The notes beneath the pieces were generated by a model, which made no database searches, was not told the DNA's origin, and saw only the letters and a list, made by a program, of their open reading frames with translations. From Coleophoma eucalyptorum (Eukaryota > Ascomycota > Leotiomycetes > Helotiales > Dermateaceae): a stretch of 64,000 nucleotides of DNA. Positions 24,791 through 36,675 of this stretch are shown one piece after another (position 1 is the first letter of the stretch; every line of letters begins with the position of its first letter). The stretch lies in NCBI GenBank assembly GCA_026120035.1, contig JALRME010000072.1:1-64000 (forward strand), read 5' to 3'. The position numbers and the translations under genes were made by a program.

Positions 24791-25440
24791 GTGACCAGCC
24801 AAGTTGATGCAAGTCCTTCGGTCCAAAGTCCTCCATCTTTGCGCAAAGTCTTTTCGCAGATATAAAATACTAGCTACAGACTGTAGGCAAGCAAGCGCGA
24901 AACCAAGACAATGTCCTGCAATGGCTAGGTACGTGTGTTTGTTGGGTCCTCTTTCTATCTTAGTTCTCAAGTTTGACTAAATATATAGTACCAATTCTCC
25001 TGTTGACACACTTGTAAGGCACTACAAAGAATGGTCGATGGGTTTCGCTCATTCGGTCTTGAAGGAATCCATCACACATGGACAAGGAAGAACCCGCAGA
25101 TATGACGACGTACAAATTGGTGATTATTCCGTCCATATTGACTATTTCACGATGCTTCGCTTCTTCAAAATATTGGATGATGCAGAGGGCATCTATCCAA
25201 AGATAGCGAAGTCTTAGTTCGCGGGTGACTTTTACCGTATCACTAAGCGTTTAAGGGGGCTGCTCACTAAGTATGCCAGCTCCGTTGTCGGCGAAGTTAT
25301 AGGTAGTGGTATGAAAAGTGGTACTAGGCCTAACGTGACTTATATGCGAGTGGGACATATAAGCGAGTGGGACACTTTCCACCAAAATAACCTCTTTTTA
25401 CTTCAATACTATATAACATCAACATTACTCAATAGAATCA
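24791..25440. other. Intergenic, possible further HET-gene debris
   Basis: Minus-strand sequence near 24.74-24.97 kb is open for 76 codons without a recognisable domain. No other feature is seen. Confidence 0.35.
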
Positions 25441-26480
25441 CTCTCAAATGAAAGCAAGCTTATTTTAGCTATCGAAGCTATGAATAGCGATAAGAATCTA
25501 AGCCTCCGACGAGCAGCAGAGGTCTATGATATACCTCGTATGACCCTATCTCGTCGACGCGTCGGAAAACCTTTACGACGTAATACTCTACCAAATTCAA
25601 GAAAGCTTACTATATTGGAAGAAGAGGCTATTGTACGATATATAATAGAGCTAGTAACGCGATCGTTCCCGCCTAGTATAGTACCACCTAGCCAACTGGT
25701 ATAAAGAATATAACCTACTAGCTAATCAGGTTGTTATAACGACTAATAATAGCTGGACTACAAATAAAATAGGCCTAGAATAGATTAAGTACTTTTATTG
25801 CTATATAGAATCTCGTACGAAAGATGGATATAGGCTATTAATCCTTAATGGCTACGAAAGCTACCACTCGATAGAATTTGAGTTATACTATTAAGAGCAT
25901 AAGATTATTATGCTTTATATACCTCCGCATTCGTCTTATATCCTTTAGTTATTGGACGTAGGCTATTTAAGGCTATTAAAGCAAGCGTATGGCCGTTAGA
26001 TAGAAGGCTTGATACGGGCTTATATTAACTATATAAGTAAGCTTGAGTTCTTATATGGATTCCAAGATACCTTCTTTACTTCTATTATAGGAAAAAACAT
26101 ACGAGATGGCTTTACTAGAGCTAAACTAGTTCCGTACGACCCAAAGAGGGTACTTTCTAAGCTTAATATATAGCTAAGGACCCCGACACCCCCTAGGCCA
26201 CCTCTAGCTATATCTAGTACTTGGATTTCTAGGATACCATACAATCCAATAGAGGCTAATTTATAGATAACTCTAATTAAGACTCGTATTTCTAATCATC
26301 AGAATAGCTTACCAACGCCTATACTAGATACTATCGATTAGTTTGCAAAGGGAGCGTAAGTAATAATACATAAGGTAGTACTTCTTCGTAGCGAAGTCTC
26401 TATATTACGTAGAGCAAATAAAGACTTAAGCAAACGTCGGAGGGCTAAAAAAAACACGTATACAGCTTGGAGGGTCCCTT
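25441..26480 (+). pseudogene. Pogo/Fot-type DDE transposase relic
   Basis: The plus strand starts with an A-M-N-S-D-K-N-L-S-L-R-R-A-A-like helix-turn-helix of the psq/CENP-B type, followed by a basic S-R-R-R-V-G-K region. After 25.7 kb the text changes to DDE-endonuclease fragments (L-I-L-N-G-Y-x-S-Y-H, and Y-I-P-P-H-S-S-Y) with several stops. Sequence between the DNA-binding part and the catalytic core is missing. The stop pattern (TAG) fits RIP. Confidence 0.7.
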
Positions 26481-27719
26481 AGAATATAAGATACAAAAGA
26501 TCTATTAGATCAAAGGGATATATATAAGCAAGTAGAGTAAGAAATATATCAGAAACATAGTCAAATTAGGGGGGTACTTACGAAGGATTCCAGATGGAAG
26601 AGACTATTCGGAAGTTATCGAGCAACTATATCGCGAACACTCTTGCAACCAACGGCGGACTTCGTCGAAATTCAGAACTAAAGGTTTGGTAGATCTACTT
26701 CTAATCTCTTTCGTAGCCGGGTCATTTTATATGGTTTGTTATCTTTACACCGACGGCCGAAGATCTAGGAACGACTCACCTGGTGCCGTATAAATGAAAT
26801 ATATCTTGAACGGCGGATAAGAGCTAACACTAATAGTCAACAATAGTTCTCTGGACTCTATCCTTGAAGCGGCATCTGAAAATAGGTCTACCCCTATATG
26901 TTCCCCACATCTCTTTGCAGAGATAGCAATCACCGATTAAGCGGCCTTTGCTATTGAGCCCGTCCTATAAGTAAAGGAAGTTGGGGTTCAAGGCCTCCTC
27001 GACGATGAAATAGGCCGCTGCATTTCGCGCAAATCTCGTGCGTTGAGTACTCAGGCAGAATAACACAACACAGGTAGAGAGTTCTACATTTAGGAATAGT
27101 ACTATGCATCACTTGTTTAAAGGCACCTTATTTGTAATGGCTAATGAATGGGAGCTATATTCTTTTTTACACGTATATAAAAAATCATAGTTTTTAAAAG
27201 GTATCGTGTATTGGATACATCCTAGGATCTCTGCACGTGTTTTACGATGCTCATATGACATAGGTAGTATGTGCTTCGCAAGTTCACCTATATATGTTAT
27301 ATCATCCCTCGAAGAGAAATTTTGCCTTTGATAACGGCCAAAGGCAATGTTTTTCAATCCCAATCAGATCCAAGACCGGTATTTCAAGTCGGTTAACTAG
27401 GAGATATTGGGACGGTTGAGTTGACGGATTAAATTTTCGAGACTTTTGGCCCACAACCCAGTGCTATTATGATAGAGTGGAATGTTCTTAGATCTCAACC
27501 AGGAGTAGCAGAAATGTGGATGTCCACTACCGTATTGGTGGCTCTGCAGGAACGCAACTGCAAAGTGACACATGTGCCGAGACAGAACTTGATCTAGAAA
27601 ACCCTGCCACAAAATGTGAGGGAATTTTCATGCACCTCCATGTAACCAAGACTGCTTCAATTTATCTGGAGAATGTCTGACTCTGGACAGCCGATTATGA
27701 ACTTGATGTTTCTAGTAAT
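26481..27719. other. Intergenic, no gene recognised
   Basis: Short open stretches on both strands show no domain that I recognise. It may hold further decayed transposon sequence. Confidence 0.4.
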
Positions 27720-27795
27720 GATAACCTTGATGTGATTACTAACCTTGATGTGATTACTAACCTTGATGTGATTACTAACCTTGATGTGATTACTG
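27720..27795 (+). repeat. 18-bp minisatellite, four units
   Basis: Units of CCTTGATGTGATTACTAA repeat four times head to tail, nearly perfectly. Confidence 0.9.
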
Positions 27796-27919
27796 GCCGC
27801 GGGGTGTTGATTGAGAGTAGAGAAGGCCCTGTGTGGATGTACGCAACTGCATCGGAACACTCAACACCCTACAACTACTAGATTTCCAATACTAGCAATG
27901 TATTCATGTCTATCATCCA

Positions 27920-28345
27920 AGCCAAAATATTATATTCCCAGCCAAAAATCAGCTCTCTGGTTCCATTCTCTCCCCAGACATCATTCCAACACCCAGATTT
28001 TGCAAGCTGCACTACAGCCACATGCCGCATGGCTTGGTATTTACGTGTCATTGGATCTTCAGATATCTTCGTGTATGGAGCTGCACTCTGGTTGGCCAGC
28101 TTGATTTCTGGGTTCCAGCAGCAATCTCACTTTTCTTTGGTTGGGTTGATGATTCATGCGACGCCCATAGTATCTCGATTGATGACCCTATTGATATCTT
28201 TTTGTTTGGCGTAGCTATCGTGAGCTTTGAAGATATGATTTTGGTAAATGGGAGTGTCATCGTGACTGCAGATCAAAATCCAGCCGGTACACCTCAGGTC
28301 TTTTTACGAGAGTTTAGGAGGTGTACTGCTGTTTATCAGCTCTAG
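27920..28345 (+). pseudogene. Possible GH55-like (exo-beta-1,3-glucanase) fragment
   Basis: Plus-strand text includes V-I-G-S-S-D-I-F-V-Y-G-A-A-L-W and F-Q-Q-Q-S. These resemble the C-terminal G-S-S-N-I-Y-V-Y-G-A-G-L-Y/W...F block of secreted GH55 glucanases. The frame then breaks. The match is short and the assignment is tentative. Confidence 0.3.
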
Positions 28346-29232
28346 CAACTTTAGCACAAATCAATACTGTTGGTATAAGATTTTCAGGTAGACCTAGTCA
28401 CATGTCACAGTATTCTTAACGGGGGAGGTTTATATACCTCCCTCTCTCCCTCACGCTCTCTCTAAACATCACTTATATATGAATTTACACCTGTTGATCT
28501 ATAAGTTGATTCTTACGTCATTGTACATAAACCAACAAATACCTATAAAGGGATTTTGTTATTCAATACTCTAGTAGAGAAGGAAGAATGTTATAGAAAT
28601 ACAAAAAGAACTGTATAATGACTATTTAATGTAGAGCACACCTTAAAATTTATAAATCAATGCAATACAATAAAACAAATACCAAATACCTTTCTTACCC
28701 GGTTTCTTATTTACATATGTCTAGGTTTGGACCCTTACAGCCAGGAAAGAATAAGTTTAACCCAACAAAATGAATAGCCCGGGAAACAAGCCCATATTCT
28801 AAGGGTCAAGACTAGAGCGAATTAGCGGCTGTTTATGGACTAACAGGAGTTCTAGCGAAGAACAAGGTGTTACGTCTCATCGACTTGGAGATCGAAGATC
28901 AAGGAGGCATAGAGAATCTACGAGCTTCATGGCCCGAGGAGGGAAAGATAGATATGAATAAGCATCAGACCATACTATTTTCTTATCAACGAAAAAGCCC
29001 GCTCAAATCCATAAAGTGCCTCTTGAGTTTCCGAGAAAGTCCTGCAGCAAATCAACTGGGTATACTTCGATTGTGCTTCTTAGATGTACGACAATTTATG
29101 GAGACTTGGTTTTGTTAATGTGCTCTCATTGAATACATTTTTGATGGCAACACTTAAGCTCTGGATTACATCATCGGTTACTCGCTTCCGGCTAAAGGAT
29201 ATCATCGAAATTTTTTTCAAGGAAGTGTAGAT
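28346..29232. other. Intergenic
   Basis: AT-rich DNA. An 83-codon open stretch at 28867-29118 (+) has no recognised domain. Confidence 0.4.
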
Positions 29233-30051
29233 ATGAAATCAAATATATTTTGCGATGTCCCAAGCCCATTATCAGCAGCTCTATCGAACAGAAGAAATTT
29301 AAGAAAACACCAGGCCCTGGAGATTCTTCAGGACCCTATCTCTTGGTTATTCACCTTACAACCCTTATGCTGTCTAATAGCCTTGCATATCAACAAAATT
29401 TACTGTTTGTATCCTTCGGTGTCTCGAATCTTGGATCGACTCTTGTGAGTGTTGCTAGCGGCGGGTTTTCCGTAGCTCTATACATCATGGCTTCTATTCT
29501 CCTACGATATTTCCCGGGTTATAATGCTTATTGGGCTTCGATATATTGCATCCCTACTGTGGCAAGAGGTATTGATATGGTAACTCTACCCTGGAAGAAT
29601 AAGCTGGGTCTACTTGCTTGTCGTATCCTTGCTCGTGGTACATTTGGTATTACCTATGTCATCGCATTAGGATGGACGACCTCATCTGCTTCTGGCTATA
29701 CTAAGAAGCTGACTCGGAACGTCATGTTCATGTTCGGATACGGGATTGCAAATATCTTCTCACCACAGATCTGGGTAGCTCGGGACACTCCAAGATATTA
29801 CCCAGCATGGATTATCCAGATTTTAATAAGCTGTGTCGGTACTCCTTTAATCCTTATTTTAATTAGATTCATAATTTCTAGGCGTAATAAGGAGCGCCTG
29901 ATCTGGATTGACGAGCAAAAGAAACAAGGATTTAATGGAGAGTGATATGTTAAGCAGCTTGATTCCGAAGGACGGGAGGCTACAGCAAAAGAACAGATTG
30001 CGCTACTAGATTTGACAGATTTAGAGAACAGTTTCTTTATTCATCCTTTAT
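29233..30051 (+). pseudogene. MFS anion transporter relic (allantoate permease/Dal5 type), 3' half
   Basis: The open stretch 29250-29945 encodes about six hydrophobic segments. Between two of them comes S-A-S-G-Y-T-K-K-L-T-R-N-V, then G-Y-G-I-A-N-I-F-S-P-Q. This is the G-H/Y-T-K-K-x-T-x-N-A...G-Y-x-x-G-N-I-x-G-P-Q signature of Dal5-family permeases. An in-frame stop at about 29943 is followed by more family-like C-terminal text. The N-terminal half is not found upstream. Likely a 5'-truncated pseudogene. Confidence 0.65.
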
Positions 30052-31245
30052 AGTAGATTATCTCTTATTGTCGGATTGCAATGACATGTACTTAGCACGT
30101 GACATAATCACGTGGTAGCATTCGTTGATAGGATATAACCCCATTTACGATACACGTACATAGAGAGAATCAACAACCACCTACAACACACTGCATACCC
30201 TGTAATTGAAGCCTATGATGCTATTACGAGGTCTGCCCGTTGTAAACGCATACCAACACTTACTAAGAATAAAGTTATTCGAAGAGGGCAATAAAGTGGG
30301 GTTTTATCAATTGTCTAAATATGATGTTGCTAATCTTCACGCCCACGATGCTTTTATTGAAATACATAATAGCTTTAGAAATAATAATACCATTAGGAGT
30401 AGAGTCTCTATGATAACTGTGGCGCCGCAGAAATCGTAGAGAAGATGGTGCAGACTGATAAAGTGTGTTTGTGTGCTCAAGAGCCTCACGGGTAAGTGAG
30501 AGGGAAGGAAGATGCTAGCCAAGAAATTGAATAGTCTGATATTCTTTGACTCCTATAGATTTCTCGATACTTCGAAGAACTTGATTTGTTTATCTAACCT
30601 GGAAATACTCTTGGAGAAGTGCTCTTCGTTTTTGAGCAAGTAGTTCGCAAATCCGCATCAAGTGGTCGGAACCCAAGGAATAATTGCTGTTCTGCAAAAT
30701 TCGCATTTATGAGTTCCAATAGAATCCTGCTAGGCCCGGACATATCTTAAGATTTATAATTGAACTCCTTGCAGTAATGTGAATCGGCCATAAATAACGC
30801 CTTTGAAGTGTTTCTGTTTAGCGGTTAAGGAATTGAGCAACAAGTTGTCCTTCGGTTCATCTTTGCTGTATAGACGAAATATTTCAACGAAATATAATTC
30901 ATGTTACCATTTTACAAATCTACGATATGATGAAGCAAAGTGAGCGGGGTGCATCTGGAACGAGGTAGAAGGTGAGATGTGCATCTTTTCAGCTTCTCTT
31001 ATGGATTATAATCATTTATGTTCAGCCCAGTACATCCACGTAAATAGCAGACAAAAGATTAGTCAGCCAAACAAAATTCCAAATCACGGGACATGACACA
31101 GGTTGCAGTAAAGAATCCCCGACCGGGGGGGGGAGGTGCGGGGTAAGGGGCTTATTATGGCGTCAAAGACATCGGAGAAGCCACCAGCCCAATATATCTA
31201 TATTGAAACACTTGACTCCCATTAACTACGCCGCCTTTGATCAAA
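30052..31245. other. Intergenic
   Basis: Includes a 77-codon open stretch at 30206-30439 (+) without a known domain, and a run of nine or more G at about 31125. The last 150 bases are the promoter of the GH28 gene. Confidence 0.4.
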
Positions 31246-32896
31246 ATGAACAAACTTTCCGGATTCTGTCTTTCTACATGTATCCTTGCCTCGTTGGCTC
31301 AGAAGGTTCAACAACTTGAACGAGGGTCCCAAGTTCCGATCCTTCCCATGGGTGAAGGTTAGTGCTTTCCACTCGGTCAACAACAGTGCCACGAAGTTTC
31401 ATTCTGTTCGCGTGATAATATTTCTCCTATATTACTTTTAATTTGAGGGTCATACAGCGAGTAGCCACAATGTCTACCGCTTTGATGCATTTTGTCTCTT
31501 TTCGTGTCGAAGTAGAGAGTACTCACGATCTTTTAGACAACAGGCATATCTGCATCGTGGAACCGAGCGATGATGGCTCAGACGATGCTCCTGCTATTAT
31601 TGATGCCTTTCGGAATTGCGGGGAAAATGGGAAAATAGAGTTTCTTAATAAGACCTACCACATAGAGTCGGTGATGAATACTACAGGTCTCCAAAACTGC
31701 GAAATTGAACTTAAGGGTACTCTTCTCGTAGGTCCATTCGTTCGTCCTCAGCTTCAATCCTCCAAAGTTAATGGTTCTAGTGGGGTACAGATATTTTATA
31801 CTGGCTAGACAATTCTCTACCAATGGGATACCAAAATCAATCCACAGCTTGGCTCCTTGGAGGGGATAATATATTTTTTCAGGGGCACGGGTACGGTACT
31901 TTTCATGGCAATGGCCAAGTATGGTATGATTTTATAAATGGGGCAAGTAACTATCCGGGAAGACCTCATCAACTGACAATCACTGGAACCACAAATTCTC
32001 ATTTCGAAGGCCTTATATTCCTACAAAGTCAAATGTGGTATGGTTTCAAATAACGGCTGTGATTACATTTCAACAATATTCTCACATTTCATAGGACTAT
32101 GACTATCATCCACAGCAGCAATGTGCTTCTCCAAGACATCTACGTGAGTAGTACATCGACCAGTGGCACATCATCTGTGAATACCGATGGGGCAGACACA
32201 ATCTACGCCGATGGCATTATGTTCAACCGTTGGACCGTGAGGAACGGTGATGATGCTATCTCTCCAAAAGCAAACTCCACGAATATTACTGTAACAAACT
32301 CTGTTTTCTACGACGGCTCAGGTATTGCTCTTGGTAGCATCGGCCAATACAACGAGGCCTTTGAGATCATTGAGAACTTTTTCGCTGAAAATATCACTTG
32401 TGTCAATACACTGCATGCAGTATATTTTAAGACCTGGACTGGAGAGCAGGTCGGATATCCACCGAATGGAGGCGGTGGTGGCCTTGGCTGTATGTACTCA
32501 ATCCACCCCTATTCAAAAAAAGCCGACTCATTTCTAATCAGATATCAAAAACGTCAATCTACGTAACTTTAAACTAGAGAACGTTCGCAACACTCCTATA
32601 AGTGTTACTCAATGCACGACATTCAACGGTGTAGCAGGCGATTGCAACAGCTCTGAATTCGAGCTGCGGGGTATAGCCTTTATAGATGTTATCGGAACAC
32701 TGAATGGTGACCCAATAGCTAGCTTTCAATGCAGTGCTGCGAAACCGTGTAGAGATTTTATGATTCAAGGAGTGGATCTAGTTTTGCCAGATGGCACAAA
32801 CGCTTGGGGCTGGAACTGCAACAACTTGATCGGAACAATTGGGTTTAACTGTACTGGCCGTTCATGTGATCATGGAACTCCAGATGGGACATGTTA
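31246..32896 (+). CDS. Secreted GH28 pectinase (polygalacturonase family)
   Basis: GH28 enzymes cleave galacturonan in pectin outside the cell. ATG at 31246 begins a signal peptide. GH28 signatures are S-V-N-T-D-G-A-D, R-N-G-D-D-A-I-S-P-K (catalytic Asp residues) and G-S-G-I-A-L-G-S-I-G-Q. In the last, Ser stands where endo-polygalacturonases have the His of G-H-G. This and the K-T-W-T-G...N-G-G-G-G-G-L-G block point to the exo-acting/galacturonidase-like clade. Introns: about 31358-31513, one near 31700-31790 (boundaries unsure), 32039-32094 and about 32492-32551; the last two join in frame. The C-terminus is cysteine-rich and ends with TAA at 32894-32896. It appears intact apart from the uncertain second intron. 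Confidence 0.85.
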
Positions 32897-35704
32897 ACTA
32901 TTCAACACTTAGTCGGCAATATTAAATCTGTCTAGTAGGTGATTGTGGCATATAATAAACGAGCCCGCCTACTCACCATTGCAACAAAATTGAAACCTTG
33001 GCTGATTCTGGATATCTAAACTACCGCACATTTAGTGCATAACGGAAAAGACTTCTTGTATCTCCTAGAAAAACATAAAGGCAAGCCATGACTTAGTATC
33101 ACCGAGCAACTTTGACAGTCCATAAATGTGATAGGATACGACCACTGTGTTTCCGTTGTGATACCAAAGAAAATCACGCGAGTCTAGTATTTTCATCAGT
33201 CAGAATGTCTCATGTATGGTTTCATGAACCTCGTTTATTCTTCCATCAGATGGACATTTAGAAGTTCGAAGAAGTCAGCATCAGACTTTGCTTGAAGCTT
33301 TCAGATCTACCTGAAATAGTTTGATGGCCCAGCGTCTTTCATTATGAAAAAGCCGGTATGTGCATTCTTCACGAGACACTAAAGGTATTCCTTTTTAATT
33401 CTCTTCAAGAATTATTTGGTTGTCTGTTGATCGTTGTATCTGGGGTGGAAGATCCCCAATATTGCTTCTCGAGAACTTAACAGCCTAGAAACTTAGAAAA
33501 CTAGATATCCTTCTAAATCGTACTCGTCCAATACCACCGAAGGGAAATTTTATAGCCTGGTTGTGTCTACTCCACAATCCAACAGAAGGCAGTAGGAGAT
33601 TGTTGAGCGCGGAAGATCAAGGCCAAGGAGCACGATGAGCTACAAATTCAGTGGATCAAGTGTATGCTATGGGAACACTTTACTGCAAAGGGTCTAATCA
33701 ATTACTGTTTTGTTAAACTACCAACTAAAGAACAGAAGACCAGTGACGAAGGTATGTCAGAGATTAGCACTAACACCACTTTCCTACCCATTTCGCTTCT
33801 GTCAATGTGGAATGAATGTAATGTAGGAGGCTAGGGTGGTAAATGGGACATAAGATTGCTCCATACAGACTACCCTGGGACATGGGTTCACACAAAATAG
33901 GCAGAAAACTGGCCTTATGGCACAGACACCCTATACTGAAAGCAAAAAAAGAGGTATTAATAAGTGTGTCTAGAACCATGCAAGGAAAGCCTATATCTAT
34001 GAGCATCAAATTTTGAGAGAATAGGTTCATTACAAATCCTTGGTTTGTTATAATAAAGAAGCCTAATAGAGCCCAAATCAAATTGCGCAATACATGTTGA
34101 TATAAGTTTGTGCTTAATCCTCGAACCGTGGAAACGAAAAGGAGATTTCCTAAAACAAACGAATACGCAAGGACACAAATCTAAATTAAGGTACAAATGC
34201 TCGCATAATATTTTTTGGAGTGTAGTAGGCTCTTGGCAATGTATCATCTACCGCATTCTTGGGCCAGATTATAGGCAAATGTAAAAGAACCAAAAGTATA
34301 TTGCGCGGATAAGGGCCGCCGGATTTCCATTACGATACCAAAGAAAATTACGCGACTCCAGTAATTCAATGCTCCATTAGATCAGGGAAGAGGATTTCCC
34401 ACGTGTGATTTCATAAACCTCGTCGCTTTCTATGAGCAGCTGATTTTATCATGGATTTGTAAAGTTAACTTAGCGGGAGATCCTACCCAGTAGATTTATA
34501 AACCCAAGCTACACCCTAATCGTATCACAGAGCACATCCATTCTATACTCATCTCTCTCGTCTTCTGTAGTAAAAACAACTGAGGTAGCGTGTCAAATAT
34601 TGCGGAGACTCTAGCTACTTAGAAGTTCTGCTTCTCGTGTCTAGCAAATCAGTTTGCACCGAATCATTGTGCAAAGATGACATTCATTCGTCTTATGCGC
34701 GACGCCGATTCAGCCCATGTCATTAACCACTCAGGCAGCATCCACTTTTGACGTGTGACCCCACAGACGGAGCAAACATCGCAATCGTGCGAGAAGTTAA
34801 TCTTTGACATTTGCAACGTCAAACACATCTAAGCGACTAACTTCCGGATGATTGAGAAGCCTAAGCCCGTGCTCCTCTCCCAGTGTGACATCCTTCGTTT
34901 GCGGAAAGCGGCTAATTGGCTACAGGCCCCCGGCTATTATGACGGGGCGCGTCATTTGAAGGTGGAGGTTTGTTAGAGAGTGACATTCAATCGCGCCATG
35001 AACCTCAGATGGAGACATGTTACTTCAAACCGCCCGAAACTTGAACGGGAGAAGTTTCGGACGACTATAAGCGGAAGAAAGTCATAGCGACACGGAATTG
35101 CCTTTTCTGTTTCGGCAGGCTCTACGTTGCAAGACTCTAGTGCCACTAACTCCCTGCTAAAGTTTTGTACGCTAACAATAACACCTTTGCTGTAGTTCCC
35201 AGCGCGAAACGTGAGCAGTTACTATTATCAGGTTCAGATTACAATGTTTTAGACTTTTCACCCAATTAACATGGCTTGGGATGACATAGTCGGACAATAT
35301 GAGCATGAATCAAGGACGATTCTCGTCCGTTGATTGCTAGTCATCGCAGCGCTGATCCAGCATACCCATGAATGCCTCAGATTCAACAAAACGCTCTGAA
35401 AATGTAGGACCACAAGTCTATAGGGTCACACAATCTATACCTTCTATATTTGACTTTCATTCAAAAATTGCCCGAAAATAAACTCGGCAGCAAATCGAAT
35501 CATATCAAAAACAGGTATGACTGTCGATCTTCTCACCACTATCACTATATAAGTGACAATTCTGTCCTCATTTTCGAGAAGCCGGCAGCTTCTTAACAAG
35601 TTTCTTTCTTTCTTTACAAGATTAATCATATTTCGGCTGGACCGTTTAATTTTTCATCTCCAATATTCATCAAGTTTTTATTCCCTTGTCTTTATTTTCT
35701 CAAA
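32897..35704. other. Intergenic with a degenerate direct repeat
   Basis: No supported gene. Two related stretches (33160-33232 and 34323-34424) share ATACCAAAGAAAATYACGCGA and TTTCATRAACCTCGT in the same order. The final 250 bases hold the promoter of the next gene, which is pyrimidine-rich close to the ATG. Confidence 0.5.
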
Positions 35705-36675
35705 ATGCAGTTCTCAAAGGTGATGGTCTGCCTAGCTCTGTCTAGCATCGTTGCTGCCAAAGGAAATGGAAAACAAGACAATGCTGGTGGAGCAGACAAT
35801 GGAGGCGGAGCGGATGACCAGCAAGGAAACCAAGACGATAATGGAGCTACTGGACCACTCTCTATCACCCAACAATGCAGCAAAATCGTGAGCCTTGAGA
35901 AGTATATCGACTTTGCATCAAATACTACTGCTGTTACGATAGCCGCGAAGAATAGCACTACTGAGATCGCAGCTATTAAAGCCAAAGCAGCTAATGCTAC
36001 AGCTATGCTCTCAAATTTCACTTCAAACTCAACACTTATGGGTACCTGTGCTTCTATCGATGCACAGAAGGCTATCACTAGCGGCTGCCACCAGACGTTG
36101 AGTCTACAGGAGTACATTGATTTTGCTAACAATGCTACTGCCGTTGCCATCTCTACCAAGAACGACTCTACAAAGGCCGCTCAAGTTGCTGCTAAAGCCT
36201 CAACTGCTGCTACCAAGCTCACCACTCTGATGTCTAATTCCACTCTTCAGGCTGGCTGTCCAGGTGTCATATTGAAAGACCAATGCACTAAGGCGGCAAG
36301 CCTACAAAAGACTGTGGAGAAAGGAAGCAACATGACGCAACTAATTGAGTCTACTCATAACAACACCAAGAAGATTACCTCAATTCAAAAGAGTGCCGCT
36401 GCAGCACAGACGAAGTTAGCAGCTATGATGAGTAACGCAACATTTGTGTCTGCTTGCAATACGTTTAACATTAGTAAGTGAAATATATGCAATCTGAGTT
36501 CATTTGTACTAATCAGAAAATAGGCTTAAACCAAGCACTTGCTGGTTCGACGTCGTTGGCTTCCACTGGAAGTACTGGAACTAAAAGTGCTGCGCCAAGC
36601 TCTCTTGGTAGACTGTCAGATAGTCTCCTGTTCTTGTCTATTCTTGTTGGTGTTGCAGGGACACTGCTATACTAG
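35705..36675 (+). CDS. GPI-anchored-like surface protein with three tandem repeats
   Basis: ATG at 35705 starts a clear signal peptide (hydrophobic, then A-A-K). A Gly/Asn/Asp-rich linker follows, then three tandem units of about 65 residues. Each has Cys near its start (Q-C-S-K, G-C-H-Q, Q-C-T-K) and Cys near its end, with Y-I-D-F-A in the first two and a conserved M-S-N-(S/A)-T-type end. An intron (about 36477-36526, branch point ACTAATC) joins in frame to a Ser/Thr-rich tail. The tail ends in a hydrophobic segment suited to GPI attachment, stop at 36675. Many N-x-S/T sites are present. I do not recognise the family; a wall or surface role is inferred. Confidence 0.8.

Noticed and set aside
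27720..27795. CRISPR-like array
   Set aside because: Eukaryotic genome; units are contiguous with no spacers, so it is a minisatellite.
31120..31145. G-run as a possible quadruplex regulator of the GH28 gene
   Set aside because: A single homopolymer in a draft assembly; no second G-tract set is nearby.
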